In this document: positions 54,068 through 64,000 of the stretch, one piece after another
Numbering within the stretch: position 1 is the stretch's first letter
Layout: every line of letters begins with the position of its first letter
From: Lolium rigidum
Lineage: Eukaryota; Streptophyta; Magnoliopsida; Poales; Poaceae
Assembly: GCF_022539505.1 (NCBI RefSeq)
Contig: NC_061508.1
Span: 263,816,736-263,880,735 of the forward strand
Direction of reading: 5' to 3'
DNA length: 64,000 nucleotides
Made by a program: the position numbers and the translations under genes
Notes under the pieces: model-generated
What the model was told of the DNA's origin: nothing
Seen by the model: only the letters and a program-made list of their open reading frames with translations
The model's database searches: none

Positions 54068-55612
54068 TCCTTCATCTTAGGAATTAGACGACGCTGATGT
54101 TCAACAACAGGTTTTGCATCATCTTCCATGTTGATGGCATGTTGGCAAATAGAGGGAGAAATCCCCTTCAAGTCATCAAGAGTGTAGCCAATAGCTCCTC
54201 GGTGTTTCTTCAATATTTCCAATAACCTTTCTTCTTCAAAATCTGAAAGCTTAGCACTAATAATAACAGGATATGTTTTCTTATCATCAATATAAGCATA
54301 CTTAAGATTATCAGGTAATGGTTTCAAATCAAATACAGGATCTTCCTTTGGTGGTGGTGTTATACCTAGATCTTCAACCGGTAAGTCATGTTTAAGAATA
54401 GGTTGACGAAGGAAAATTTCATCAAGCTCATCCCTTTCTTCCCTAAAGACTTCACTCTCACTATCCTCCAAATGTTGCTGCAAAGGATTATTAGGAGCAA
54501 GAGCAATAGATGCACACTATTCAACTCTAAAATCATCATTAGGCAAATCAGCTTTATAAGGAGTTTTGGAAAATTTAGAGAAGTTAAACTCATAAGATTC
54601 ACCAGCAAATTTAGTAACAATTTTCTCCTTCTTGCAATCTATAACAGCTCCACAAGTATTTAGAAAAGGTCTACCAAAAATAATAGGACAAGACTTACTA
54701 GCAAGCAGAACCAAGTACCAAAAAGTCAGCAGGATATTTAATCTTACCACATAGAACTTCCACATCTCGAACAATACCAATAGGAGAGATAGTTTCTCTA
54801 TTAGCTAGCCGAATAACCACATCAATATCTTCAAGTTCACAAGAACCAATTTCATGCATGATTTCCGTGTAGAGCTCATAAGGAATGGCACTAATGCTTG
54901 CACCAATATCGCATAAACCATAATAACAATGATCACCAATTCTAACAGAGAGCACAGGAGCACTGGCTTTCCTAGACTTATTAGGATGCGAAACAATATT
55001 AGAAGCATCTTCACAGAAAATGATATGACCATCTTCTACATTTTCAGTCACAAGATCTTTAACTATTGCAACAAGCGAGTTCAACCTTTATTTGCTCCTC
55101 GGGTTCTATAGGTTTCTTTGCACTTTTATTAACTACACTAGTTATAACAGAATACTCCTTCATTTTAGCAGGAAAAGGAGTTTTTTCAATATAAGCTTCA
55201 GGAAGAACATGATCAACAGTTTTAATTTCAATACATTTACCTATAGGTGGATCCGTTTTATCTTTATAAGGTTCATGATACTTATCAAAATTCTTCCTAG
55301 GCAATTCAAAATGAGAGGCAAAAGCTTTATAAAAATTTGCAACAACTTGAGAGTCAAGACCATATGTAGCACTCATATTACGAAATTTATCAGTATCCAT
55401 AAAATTTCAATGCATTCATAATCATAATTTATACCTGACACTCTAACTTTGTCATTCTCCCATCCTTCAGTATTTTCTTGGATTCGATCAAGAAGGTCCC
55501 ATTTAAACTCTTCTTTATTGCGTGTGAATGATCCGGAACAAGTAGTATCCAGCAAGGTTTTATCTTAAAAAGAAAGTCTTGCATAGAAATTATCAATGAT
55601 GATATTACCGAG
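54068..55612 (-). pseudogene. Element E gag C-terminus, protease and start of RT, broken
   Basis: Down the minus strand from 55612: gag C-terminal part (NIIIDNFYARLSF, CSGSFTRNKEEFKWDLLDRI, MSATYGLDSQVVANFYKAF), then a retropepsin-like domain with YYGLCDIGASISAIPYELY (catalytic Asp) and CPIIFGRPFLNTCGAVID. A linker follows, then the start of the RT region (HRGAIGYTLDDLKGISPSIC, HQRRLIPKMKDVV), ending exactly at the element C insertion (54067). Lesions: frame breaks at about 55400, 55078 and 54712, and a TAG after NDDFRVE (about 54517-54519). These are independent of the insertions and show that E is an old, dead copy. Confidence 0.83.
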
Positions 55613-55893
55613 CACTACAAGAAAAAGTTGCCATGGCCGACGAAGTTGAAGTCGCGCCGTGGTTGGCTGGTGTACCATGGCCGACGATTTTGGTCCCTCC
55701 GTGGTGCATGTCAAAACTTTTTTTTTCTCGTTTTTGAGGCCACCTAGCCCGACGAAAGCGGCCAAAACGTGGCGTATGGTGGCCCGGGACGTGGTGCATC
55801 TCGAAATCTCGGGTTTGCCGGCCGAGTCAACGCAAATCCGCACCGCCGAGTGATGTAGGGCCCAGATGGCAGCCTCTCTGGCATTGTTTTTTT

Positions 55894-55993
55894 NNNNNNN
55901 NNNNNNNNNNNNNNNNNNNNNNNNNNNNNNNNNNNNNNNNNNNNNNNNNNNNNNNNNNNNNNNNNNNNNNNNNNNNNNNNNNNNNNNNNNNNN
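55894..55993. other. Assembly gap (100 N)
   Basis: Exactly 100 N, a conventional length for a gap of unknown size, placed after a run of T near the left end of the CACTA element. Confidence 0.98.
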
Positions 55994-56689
55994 CTCCGGC
56001 TTGGTCAGATTCTGGTGATAACAGGATGAGAGTCAATTGGGGAATCTACAATACATAAAATCTTGCTCGTAGCTGATTTTGGCTAAGAGGGTTTTACTCA
56101 CATTACACGTGCCACTTTCCTTGTCTGCAAAACAAGTTCCAATAAAGGAAGAGGAAAGAAGAGGACATTGTGGGCGAGATTGAACACCTTTTTATGTGTT
56201 AAGCCGAGGCCTTGTTTAGCTGAGGATTTCGACTTAGGCCTAACAGACTCAACACACCCAGAAATAAATTTCCTTGCGCGCACCACTGTCAGCAAAAATA
56301 ACAAAATTGGCACGCAAGATTAAGAACGAAGTGAATTTAAGTAACTTGGTTAGCTTTTCAAGCAATATATTCAGAGAAAGAGCACACATGTCCGGCAAAT
56401 AATCGTAAGAGAAGAACAATAAATCTAAGGCATTCCACTTCATATGCAGAAGGGACGCGACAGCGCATGGATTCATACCTTGAGTCGACTCTGGCTCGTA
56501 GAAGGGCGGTCGCGCCTCGAGGATGCCGGCGACGTCTCCACCTCGATCTCACATATGACTGCTTCTCGGTGGGCGGTGCGCCACGCCATGTAGAAGATCT
56601 ATCAAAAGAGGAGAGCCCGATGACGCTACCGACGCCTCAACCTTGATAGCACCGGCTTGTTGCTCCGCACCGAGATGCGCCACGTGCAA

Positions 56690-57832
56690 GATTTAGCGGA
56701 TGCGCCAATTTTAGAGATATGTCATGATCGTTGTAACAAATTTCAACATGATGATGATTTGATCCTGCACTCGGCCTTGAACATAAGTACTAGTACAGTC
56801 TCACAATTTTTTTTATCATTATACTTTGCGAGATTTAGCGGATGCGCCAAATTCAGAGATAGATCATGATCATGGTAACACAATTTTCAATGTAATGATG
56901 ATTTGATGTTGCACTAGACCTTGAACATAAGTACTAGTACGGTCTCACAATTTTGTATCATTATACTTTGCAAGTTTTAGCGGATGCGCCTATTTTCAGA
57001 GGATCATGGTAACAAATTTTCAACGTGATGATGATTTGATGTTGCACTCGACCTTGAACAGAAGTACTACTACTGTCTTACAATTTCTTTATCATTATAC
57101 TTTGCAAGATTTAGCAGATGCGCCAAATTCAGAGATAGATCATGATCATGGTAACAAATTTTCAACGTGATGATGATTTGATGTTGCACTCGAACTTGAA
57201 TAGAAGTACTAGTACAATCTCACAATTTTTTTATCATTATACTTTGCGAGATTTAGCGGATGCGCCAAATTCAGAGATAGATCGTGATCATGGTAACACA
57301 CTTTTCAATGTAATGATGATTTGATGTTGCACTCGACCTTGAACATAAGTACTAGTACGGTCTCACAATTTTGTATCATTATACTTTGCAAGTTTTAGCG
57401 GATGCGCCCATTTTCAGAGGTAGATCATGATCATGGTAACAAATTTTCAACGTGATGATGATTTAATGTTGCACTCGAACTTGAACAGAAGTACTAGTAT
57501 GGTCTCACAATTTTTATTACTCGTATAATTATACTTTGAAAGATATAGCGGATGCGCCAATTTCAGAGATAGATCATGATCATGGTAACAAATTTTTAAC
57601 GTGATGATGATTTGATGTTGCACTCGGCCTAGAATAGAAGTACTAGTACGGTCTCACAATTTTTTTTATCATTATACTTTGATATAGCGGATACGCTAAT
57701 TTCAGAGATAGATCATGACCATGGTAGTGACCAATATTCAAGATGATGATGATTTGATTTTGCACTCGGCCTTGAACAGAGGTACTAGTACGGTCTCACA
57801 ATTTTTTATCATTATACTTGGACCTTAGCGAA
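56690..57832. repeat. About eight tandem units of about 140 bp in the CACTA element
   Basis: Each unit has GATTTAGCGGATGCGCCAA, then TAGATCATGATCATGGTAAC, TGATGATGATTTGATGTTGC, GTACTAGTACGGTCTCACAA and ATCATTATACTTTG. Unit starts are at 56690, 56832, 56974, 57108, 57250, 57392, 57542 and 57681. The spacing is mostly 142, and alternate units (56974 and 57392) share TTTTAGC in place of TTTAGC, hinting at higher-order duplication. Confidence 0.88.
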
Positions 57833-58814
57833 ATTCAAAATCTCATAGCGGCAAAACTTCCCGCCTACAAAATACAAAAATTTCGTACGCTTCCAAATTC
57901 CCATTCTACCCCTGTGGAGATGACAGCAAAGTCGGTTGGTGGGGGGGTCTGCCCGTCATTTTTTGGATCACCACCTCCCTAGCCCGGAAACCCTCCCAAA
58001 AAAAATTCATTTCCCTCAGACCACCCACCGGAACTTCCCAAGTCCCTCTCTCCCACCTCCACGACCACCGCACCGGAACATCCCCGCCGGACTTCCCCGG
58101 CCTACCCGAGCCCTCGCGATCCTCGTCATCCGGCTGCCCGCCGGAGCCGCTTCATCGACGCCGTCATCAACCGGACCGGATCATCCCCGCCGACCCTCGA
58201 AACCATATGCTCATCCAGCCAGCCTACCGCAGCCGCTTCAGCTGCGGTATCGTCCACCCCACCGGAGCCGCTTCGCCGGATCCGTCGTCCACCGCATCGT
58301 ATCTTGCTCACCGACACCGCTGTGCATGAACCGGATCTGCTTCACCGGCGCCGTGCATGATCTAAACTCTTCTACTGTCGCTTTTCTATTGCTTGCCTGC
58401 AAGTTCTTGTTTAATCTTGGGGGAACCTGTTTGTGCTAACGATTGCAGATGAGATGAGTAACCATGAAGTGTAATGGCCGTCTCTCCAACCCCAAGTAGC
58501 ACATGTAGCGTACTTCATCACCGGATCTATCAACCCCAGGAAGATCTGCTGTGACTCCCACAGAGTGCTTCTCCTAATGTAAGTCCCTTGTTTTAGCGCC
58601 ATGTTCTGGGTTCAGATGCTTGTTTGTCTGAAGCTCTTTTAGTTCATTCCTAGCTATGACCGTAACACGTTGCTATTTTCTACTTCATTGCTAACTTTAA
58701 GCGATTGAACATTTTGGTTTGCATTCCTCGCTCCGTAGATGTAGCCATCATAACTTCTATCTTGCTCGGTCGTTGTTACAAAAATTATACCGTAGGTATT
58801 ATAGTAACATCCTC
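57833..58814. other. GC-rich block in the CACTA element, possible old 5' gene region
   Basis: A Pro/Ser/Arg-rich open frame (57936-58439, +) begins MVGGSARHFLDHHLPSPETL but has no recognisable domain. The stretch GTTTGTGCTAACGATTGCAG/ATGAG near 58430 looks like an intron end. It may be a leftover of a CACTA gene's leader. I do not call a gene. Confidence 0.3.
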
Positions 58815-59656
58815 GCTATTATTTAGTTCATGGCCAATTTTAAGTAATTGCACATGTTGGTTCGCATTCCCTGCTCTATAGCTTTTGGCATCGTAACTTC
58901 TATATTTGGTTTACATTCCCTGCTCCGTAGATCTAGCCATCATAACTTTATCTTGCTCGGTCGTTGTTACAAAAATTATGGCCTCGCTACTATGTTGTTT
59001 GTGCCAATTTTTTACTCCATGAACATGTTGGCTTGCATTCCCCGTACTACAGGTGATGCCATTGTTTTGTATCTAGTTCATTGTAAGCTAACAAAGTAAG
59101 GACTTAGTTTGGCATGCTATCACTCGCTATCTAGCCCGTAGTACAAATAAACTTGTCATACTACTAGATAATAATTTTGCGTGCCATCTTGTTCTTCAAA
59201 AGCTGCATTATTGACTTGTTTCTCCGACTTGGCATGACGCTCACATATGGAAAGCTGAACATATTGGTTTGCATTCCCTCTTATACAAGTTCACAGGTGA
59301 TCCCACTATATTCCGTATCCGGTCCATCCTAAGCTCCAAGCATTAACTATCCTCCATGTGTTGCTCATTACAAGTTTATATCCCGAAACATCTTGATTTG
59401 CATCCCCTTCACTATAAGTTCAGGAGTATTATTTAGTTCACGGCCAAAATGAAGTAATTGCACTTGGCACATGTTGGTTCACATTCCCTCCTCTTTAGCT
59501 TTTGCCATCGTAACTTCTATTTTTGGTTTACATTCCCCGCTCCGTAGATGTAGCCATCATAACTTCATCTTGCTCGGTCGTTGTTACAAAATTTATAGCC
59601 TCGCTACTATGTTGTTCATGCCAATTTTGTACTCCCCGAACATGTTGGTTTGCATG
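58815..59656. repeat. Duplicated block of about 225 bp (58815-59040 and 59428-59656)
   Basis: Both copies run from TTATTTAGTTCA..GGCCAA through CATCGTAACTTCTAT, CTTGCTCGGTCGTTGTTACA and CCTCGCTACTATGTTGTT to GAACATGTTGG. A partial third copy lies at 58705-58790. The copies have diverged visibly. Confidence 0.8.
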
Positions 59657-60269
59657 GGACTCGACAGTAGTAAGTCTCGTTGTTTCATTCTAACATGCTC
59701 GTTATATTGGCTGTTGGTATGCGGCATGCACTCTTTGTTTGCTTATTGTGCGCATTACAATGATCTTGTTATAATGACGAAATGATGAGTTCCAAATTCT
59801 TTGCCAAACAATATTGTAGTGTCTTTGCCTTTCCATTGTTGCTGTCTTAACTTGTAATGTCTTTGTTTCAGATATAGGTGCTGCATGGACAACTTAAAAG
59901 ATTGCCGGATCGCTTCATTGTATTGCTAGGTTTAATTACCATTCAATTTCTTTGGGTTCTGTAATATTTTTTTCAATGCCTTGCAGCTGATGTAATATTT
60001 AGTTAGTTTTTATAGTTCTTTCGCGCATTTTTTCTTTGGTGCTTGTGGTAAGTGAGGCTATCCGACAGAAATCAATGCTGCGTAAATATTCTCAGCATCT
60101 AAATCACGAATTCCCATCCCTTAAACGGCCCAATTAAGCGAAATCACATATGTGCCTGCCCGCAAAATCCTAAAGCGCATATTATGCCGGCATATAAACA
60201 GCAACTAAACGGGCTGGCCCACTTACTTCTTGGGCCAGCCCATTTGATTTACGGTGGACCCCACACTAA
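59657..60269. other. CACTA interior, nothing recognised
   Basis: AT-rich sequence between the duplicated block and the 106-bp array. No gene and no clear repeat. Confidence 0.4.
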
Positions 60270-61135
60270 TTGGGCTGGCCCACTTGCTTTAAGGTGGACC
60301 CCACCAACTACTGGGCCGGCCCACTAATTAGTTGGGCCAGCCCATTTGCTTTTTGGTGGACCCCACAAAATAAATGGGCCGGCGCTTTAAGAGGAAAGTG
60401 GGACCCACCTGTGTTTTTGGCCCGGCCCACTATCTTGTTGGGCCGGCCCACTTGCTATATGGTGGACCCCACATACTAGTTGGGCCGGCCCTTTAACAGG
60501 AAAGTGGGACCCACATGTGTTTTTGGCCCGGCCCACTATCGTGTTGGGCCGGCCCACTTGCTATATGGTGGTCCCACATACTAAATGGGCCGGCCCTTTA
60601 AGAGGAAAGTGGGACCCACCTCTGTTTTTGGCCCGGCCCACTGTCTTGTTGGGCCGGCCCACCTGCTATATGGTGGACCCCACATACTAATTGGGCCGGC
60701 CCTTTAGCAGGAAAGTGGGACCCACCTGTGTTTTTGGCCCGGCCCACTATCTTGCTGGGCCAGCCCACTTGCTATATGGTGGACCCCACATACTAAATGG
60801 GCCGGCCCTTTAACAGGAAAGTGGGACCCACCTGTGTTTTTGGCCCGGCCCACTATTTTGTTGGGCCGGCCCACTTGCTGTATGGTGGACCCCACAAACG
60901 AAATGGGCCGACCCTTTACCTGGAAAGTGGGACCCACCTGTGTTTTTGGCCCGGCCCACTAGCTTGTTGGGCCGGCCCACTTGCTATACGGTGGACCCCA
61001 CACACTAAATGGGCCGGCCCTTTAACAGGAAAGTGGGACCCACCTGTGTTTTTGGCCCGGTCCACTTGCTTCTTGGGCCGGCCCAGTTGCTGTAAGGTGG
61101 ACCCCACATGTTAAATGGGCCGGCCCATTTAAGTT
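60270..61135. repeat. 106-bp tandem array (about eight units) rich in GGGCCGGCCC
   Basis: The conserved word GTGGGACCCAC starts at 60398, 60504, 60609, 60715, 60821, 60927 and 61033, a period of 105-106. Each unit carries TTGGGCCGGCCCACTTGC, GGTGGACCCCACA, AATGGGCCGGCCC and TTTTTGGCCCGGCCCAC. The array is interspersed with palindromes and is far richer in GC than the surrounding CACTA interior. Long frames crossing it are repeat artefacts. Confidence 0.93.
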
Positions 61136-61563
61136 TTGACCAGTCAACCTTAGAGGTTAGGCCCGGCCCACGTAACTAATGGACCAGCCCAGCTATATAG
61201 TTGACCGGTCAAACTATGTCATCCGGCCCGGCCCGCTTAAGACGTGGCGGGCCTCGTGTGGGCCTACCATCTACCACGGGGTTTCAGCCGGTTAACGCCG
61301 TTAACCGGCGCTAACGGCGTCCGCCACGTGTCGGCTTGCATGACGTCGGCAGTCAACGGGCTCCCGAAAACACTTCCGCAACGGTCCGATTTTCCGTGGC
61401 GGAAGGGCGCCCAAGCGCGACGGACCGAAAAATCGTCGTTGGACTTTGCCTGACGCAGTTTCCACAACGGAACCCATATCGTCGGGTTAGGCCCATAGGC
61501 GACGAAAAATGCCCCTTAGTTGACGATTTTGGGACGTTGTCTATCAGAACTTTTCTTGTAGTG
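61136..61563. other. CACTA right sub-terminal region
   Basis: GC-rich, with GTTAACGCCGTTAACCGGCG (61290-61310), a near-perfect inverted word, and CGTTG/CGACG-rich short repeats up to the CACTA terminus. It probably contains transposase-binding sub-terminal sites. Confidence 0.5.
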
Positions 61564-61795
61564 AGGAAGCTCATGAATGGGGCATTTGAGCATTAAAGAC
61601 TTCAATCTCCCCATGCTTGGGCAATACTCTCTCCATCATGAGGCCAGAAATTATATATGCGGTTTCGGTCTTTGTGAATTTCACTTGGAGGATAGAATTT
61701 AGAATAAAATAGAGGCACAATATCCTTCCAATCAAGAGAATGCCCATCCTTCAGCAGTTTATACCAATGCGCCGCTTTACCAGACAGCGACATAG
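61564..61795 (-). pseudogene. Element E gag, central part, between CACTA D and element F
   Basis: The minus strand encodes MSLSGKAAHWYKLLKDGHSL, DWKDIVPLFYSKFYPPSEIH, then ESIAQAWGD and, after a frame change, a VFNAQMPHS stretch with a stop. This is the Athila gag core that precedes the GNIIIDNFYARLSF block on the far side of element D. The N-terminal gag, leader and 5' LTR of E lie beyond element F, outside the window. Confidence 0.75.
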
Positions 61796-63299
61796 TGATG
61801 ACCCACAAGTATAGGGGGTGTATCGTAGTACTTTCGATAAATAAGAGTGTCGAACCCAACGAGGAGCAGAAGGTGTTGACAAGCAGTTTCGATGAAGGAT
61901 TCACTATAAATGCTCACAGACAAGTATTCAGGGGGTTTTGATATAGCAGATAATAAAGTACAAATAAATAAAATGCGAGAGAAATAATTGCAGCGAGTGG
62001 CCCAATCCTTTTTAACACGAAGGACAAGCCGGTTTGTTTACTTATAATGACCAAACGTTCTTGAGGACACACGGGGATTTTAGTCTAGTGCTTTCACTTC
62101 ATACGGCTGATTAATCTTCATTGTTTTGATAAGTGTTGTGTGGGTGAACCTATGCTAATGCACCGCCCTTCCTAGGACTAATACATACTTGTGATTATAC
62201 CCCTTGCAAGCATCCGCAAATACAAGAAAATAATTAAGATAAATCTAACCACAGCTCTTAAACTCGAGATCCCGCTATCCCTCCCCGCACCGATATACTA
62301 ACGGGGGTTTAGGTTGTCGTCACTCCGGCAACCCCACATTTAGCAAACGAATACAAGATGTACTCCCCTATGCCCATAAAGGTGAAGTATCATGTAGTCG
62401 ACGTTCACATGACACCACTAGAAGAGTAACACCACAACTTAAATATCATAACATTGAATATTACTCAACCATAATTCACTACTAACATTTAGACTTCACC
62501 CATGTCCTAAAGAACTAAACGAACTTCTCACGAGACATCATATGGAACATGATCAGAGGTGATATGATGATGAATAACAATCTGAACATAAACCTTGGCT
62601 CAATGGTTTCCCTCAATAGCATCAATAACAAGTAGTAATCAACACCGGGAGAGTTTCCCCTATCAAACAATCAAGATCCAACCCAAATCGTTACAACGGT
62701 GATGACATGCAGTGGTGGAGATGGCGGTGTAGATGATGGTGATGATGATGGAGATGATGTCCAGCTCGATGACGATGGCGATGGCGTCGATTTCCCCCTC
62801 CGGGAGGGAATTTCCCCGGCGGATTCCTGCCCGCCGGAGAGCTCTTTCTCTCTCGGTGTTTCTCCGCCCCGCGAGGCGGCTCTGTCAATTCTCCGTAACT
62901 CCCCGGGGCTTAGGTTTTCGGGACGAAGAAGTACGCAAAGGAGAGGCGGCCAGAGGGGGCTGTGGGCCCCCTCCCCACAAGGCGGCGCGGCCAGGCCAGG
63001 GCCCGCGCCGGCCTATGGGGGGGGCCATGGAGGCCCCTCTCGGCCCCTCCTTTTGGCTCCCTTCGTCTTCTGGAAAAATAGGATTTTTCATATAATTTCC
63101 GTCAATTGTTGATCTTCCGAAATATGGTGTCCTGACGGTGCTTTTTCCAGCAGAATCCTGACTCCGGTGAATGATTCTCCAATGATCATGAAACATGCAA
63201 AATAGGTGAAATAACATAAGTATCATATCTAAATATGAAATATATCAATGAATGACAAGAAATTATGATATAAAATAGTGATGCAAAATGGACGTATCA
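61796..63299 (-). repeat. Element F 3' LTR (1,504 bp)
   Basis: On the minus strand TGATACGTCCATTTTGCATC to ACTTGTGGGTCATCA. It is a close homologue of E's 3' LTR (33491-35001) with scattered substitutions and small indels. Confidence 0.88.
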
Positions 63300-63337
63300 A
63301 CTCCCCCCAAGCTAAGACCTCGCTTGTCCCCAAGCGA
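63300..63337 (-). other. Element F polypurine tract and adjacent hairpin
   Basis: The minus strand has TCGCTTG, loop GGGA, CAAGCGA (63337-63320), then 20 bases of purine-rich sequence (AGCTTGGGGGGAG) to the LTR. It has the same layout as in E. Confidence 0.75.
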
Positions 63338-63745
63338 AACTGAGCTCAATAAACAAGACCACATGTTTATGGAGTGAAGAGTCGATAAATAAAATACGGA
63401 CAAGAAGCATCATATTGATTCACACAAGATATTCTAGTAAACATTCTCCTCATATAACTCATCTTGGAATAAGTAAAGAGAAATCACAAATAGAGGTGCA
63501 TAGGAAATCATGATTGGTTATGGCAAATTTTGTTCTTGGTCAGAGAAATATTAACATATTGTACTTATCTTCTAAACAAAGCTTTCATATCAGAATTTAT
63601 ATGGCAGGGCTCTCATCCTTAATCATCACAATCTCCTCATAATCATTGATAACTTTCAAAGTCATATTCATTCAGATAAAATTTGTACTAAACAAGAAAG
63701 CATAAAAGACATGATTAACTGAATCATAGCATAAATGGTTGGTTC

Positions 63746-64000
63746 TGTTGACGTCAGAAACCCACCGGCGGGCAGTGACTGGTCAACACCGTAGAGCCGG
63801 GAACAACTAGGGCTGCGGCTGGCCCCAGTCCCTCAGAGCGACGGCCCGCAAAGCCTCCTGGTCGCGCGCCGATGCAAATTGCAAGGGCGTGCCACCCGAC
63901 CTATACCCGGTCGGAAGGTGTGGATGATGCCTCGCTTAGTTTCCTCGCAGGGCACACACGTACACGTTAAATACGAGCCTCGATCGGCTCTCAAGTTGTC
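63746..64000. mobile_element. LTR K: start of another retrotransposon, cut by the window edge
   Basis: At 63746 the F sequence, which can be followed against E (CATAGCATAAATGGTTGG), stops and a GC-rich sequence starting TGTTGACGTCAGAAACCCAC begins. The TGTTG start and the abrupt loss of homology indicate an LTR inserted after ggttc (63741-63745). Its other end is not in the window. Confidence 0.6.

Larger units (their letters stand above)
55613..61563. mobile_element. Element D: non-autonomous CACTA transposon, about 5.95 kb
   Basis: The ends CACTACAAGAAAAAGTT (55613) and, inverted, CACTACAAGAAAAGTTC (61563) are canonical CACTA termini. The flanks read ccgag before and aggaagc after, giving a 2-3 bp duplication (ag, or gag if the last G is shared), inside E's gag. 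I find no tnp1 or tnp2 domains, though a 100-base gap of N limits this. The interior is mostly tandem repeats: a 140-bp array, a 225-bp duplication and a 106-bp array. The element probably moved with a transposase supplied from elsewhere. Confidence 0.85.
61796..64000 (-). mobile_element. Element F: second Athila-type element of E's family, runs off the right edge
   Basis: It starts with an LTR (61796-63299). Its polypurine tract and 3' non-coding region (63300-63745) lie on the right, so the element reads on the minus strand and extends beyond the window. It is inserted in E's gag, with catag (61791-61795) as the visible target sequence. The internal part matches 35002-35450 of E closely. 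LTR K interrupts it at 63746. Confidence 0.83.

Noticed and set aside
57936..58439. 167-codon frame in CACTA D as a transposase
   Set aside because: Pro/Arg/Ser-rich with no tnp1 or tnp2 motif. The 5' part is promoter- or leader-like.
60270..61135. CRISPR-like array
   Set aside because: The whole 106-bp unit is conserved and there are no unique spacers. It lies in a plant CACTA element, so it is a minisatellite.
33491..63299. The LTRs at 33491-35001 and 61796-63299 as the two LTRs of one element E
   Set aside because: Both have the polypurine tract and 3' internal region on their right side, so both are 3' LTRs of minus-strand elements. E's gag is still incomplete at 61795, and no primer site or leader separates it from the second LTR.
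1..64000. tRNA or rRNA genes
   Set aside because: The tRNA-Asp-like words at 40276 and 49185 are primer-binding sites (18 bases only). No full cloverleaf or rRNA segment was seen.

Overview
The window is nuclear DNA from a large, repeat-rich grass genome, most likely a Triticeae species (wheat, barley or a relative). The evidence is Athila-type Ty3/gypsy elements with LTRs of about 1.5 kb starting TGATACG, Stowaway MITEs with CTCCCTCC-type ends, CACTA and Mutator-like DNA transposons, truncated LINEs, and one intronless berberine-bridge-enzyme-like gene. The species cannot be fixed from the sequence alone. There is one 100-base gap of N (55894-55993). LAYOUT. (1) 1-8173: remains of a transposon-type NAM-associated gene and a CACTA tnp2 fragment, cut by a very long solo LTR (1469-8168; target duplication catat). 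(2) 8174-14540: low-copy island with a Stowaway MITE, a 5'-truncated LINE tail with a 20-bp target duplication, the intact BBE-like oxidase gene (10767-12326, +), a scrap of a 26S-proteasome RPT3 ATPase gene, and a second truncated LINE. (3) 14541-21035: mostly AT-rich DNA with a segment bounded by inverted repeats, holding a CACTA fragment inside a broken reading frame, and another Stowaway MITE. (4) 21036-28122: a Mutator-like element with long terminal inverted repeats, a GRF-type zinc-finger gene on + and a broken mudrA start on -. Two solo LTRs in opposite orientation sit inside it, one of them in codon 3 of the zinc-finger gene. (5) 28123-33490: unassigned DNA, then a degenerate gypsy 5' region with a 27-bp coding minisatellite. 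(6) 33491-64000: a nest of transposons. The host is a minus-strand Athila-type element, E, with its 3' LTR at 33491-35001. Going up in coordinate, its body carries an env-position ORF, integrase, RT/RNase H, protease and gag. E is interrupted by element A (38684-46358), element C (47668-54062, perfect target duplication), CACTA element D (55613-61563) and element F (61796 onward). F is interrupted in turn by LTR K (63746 to the edge). HOW THE PARTS RELATE. Only E has a full set of pol domains, and all of them are broken. A has gag-protease only and C has one unrelated ORF, yet A and C share LTR halves, primer site and a 2.5-kb 3' non-coding backbone, so they look like parasites of a common helper. 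All four elements whose polypurine tract is visible (A, C, E, F) keep a small hairpin 19-20 nt before the 3' LTR although the stem sequences differ; this is the least expected signal I found. A second is an LTR-like GC-rich hairpin plus TATA box just upstream of E's env-position ORF, which looks like an internal promoter. The only ordinary cellular gene that looks functional is the BBE-like oxidase.
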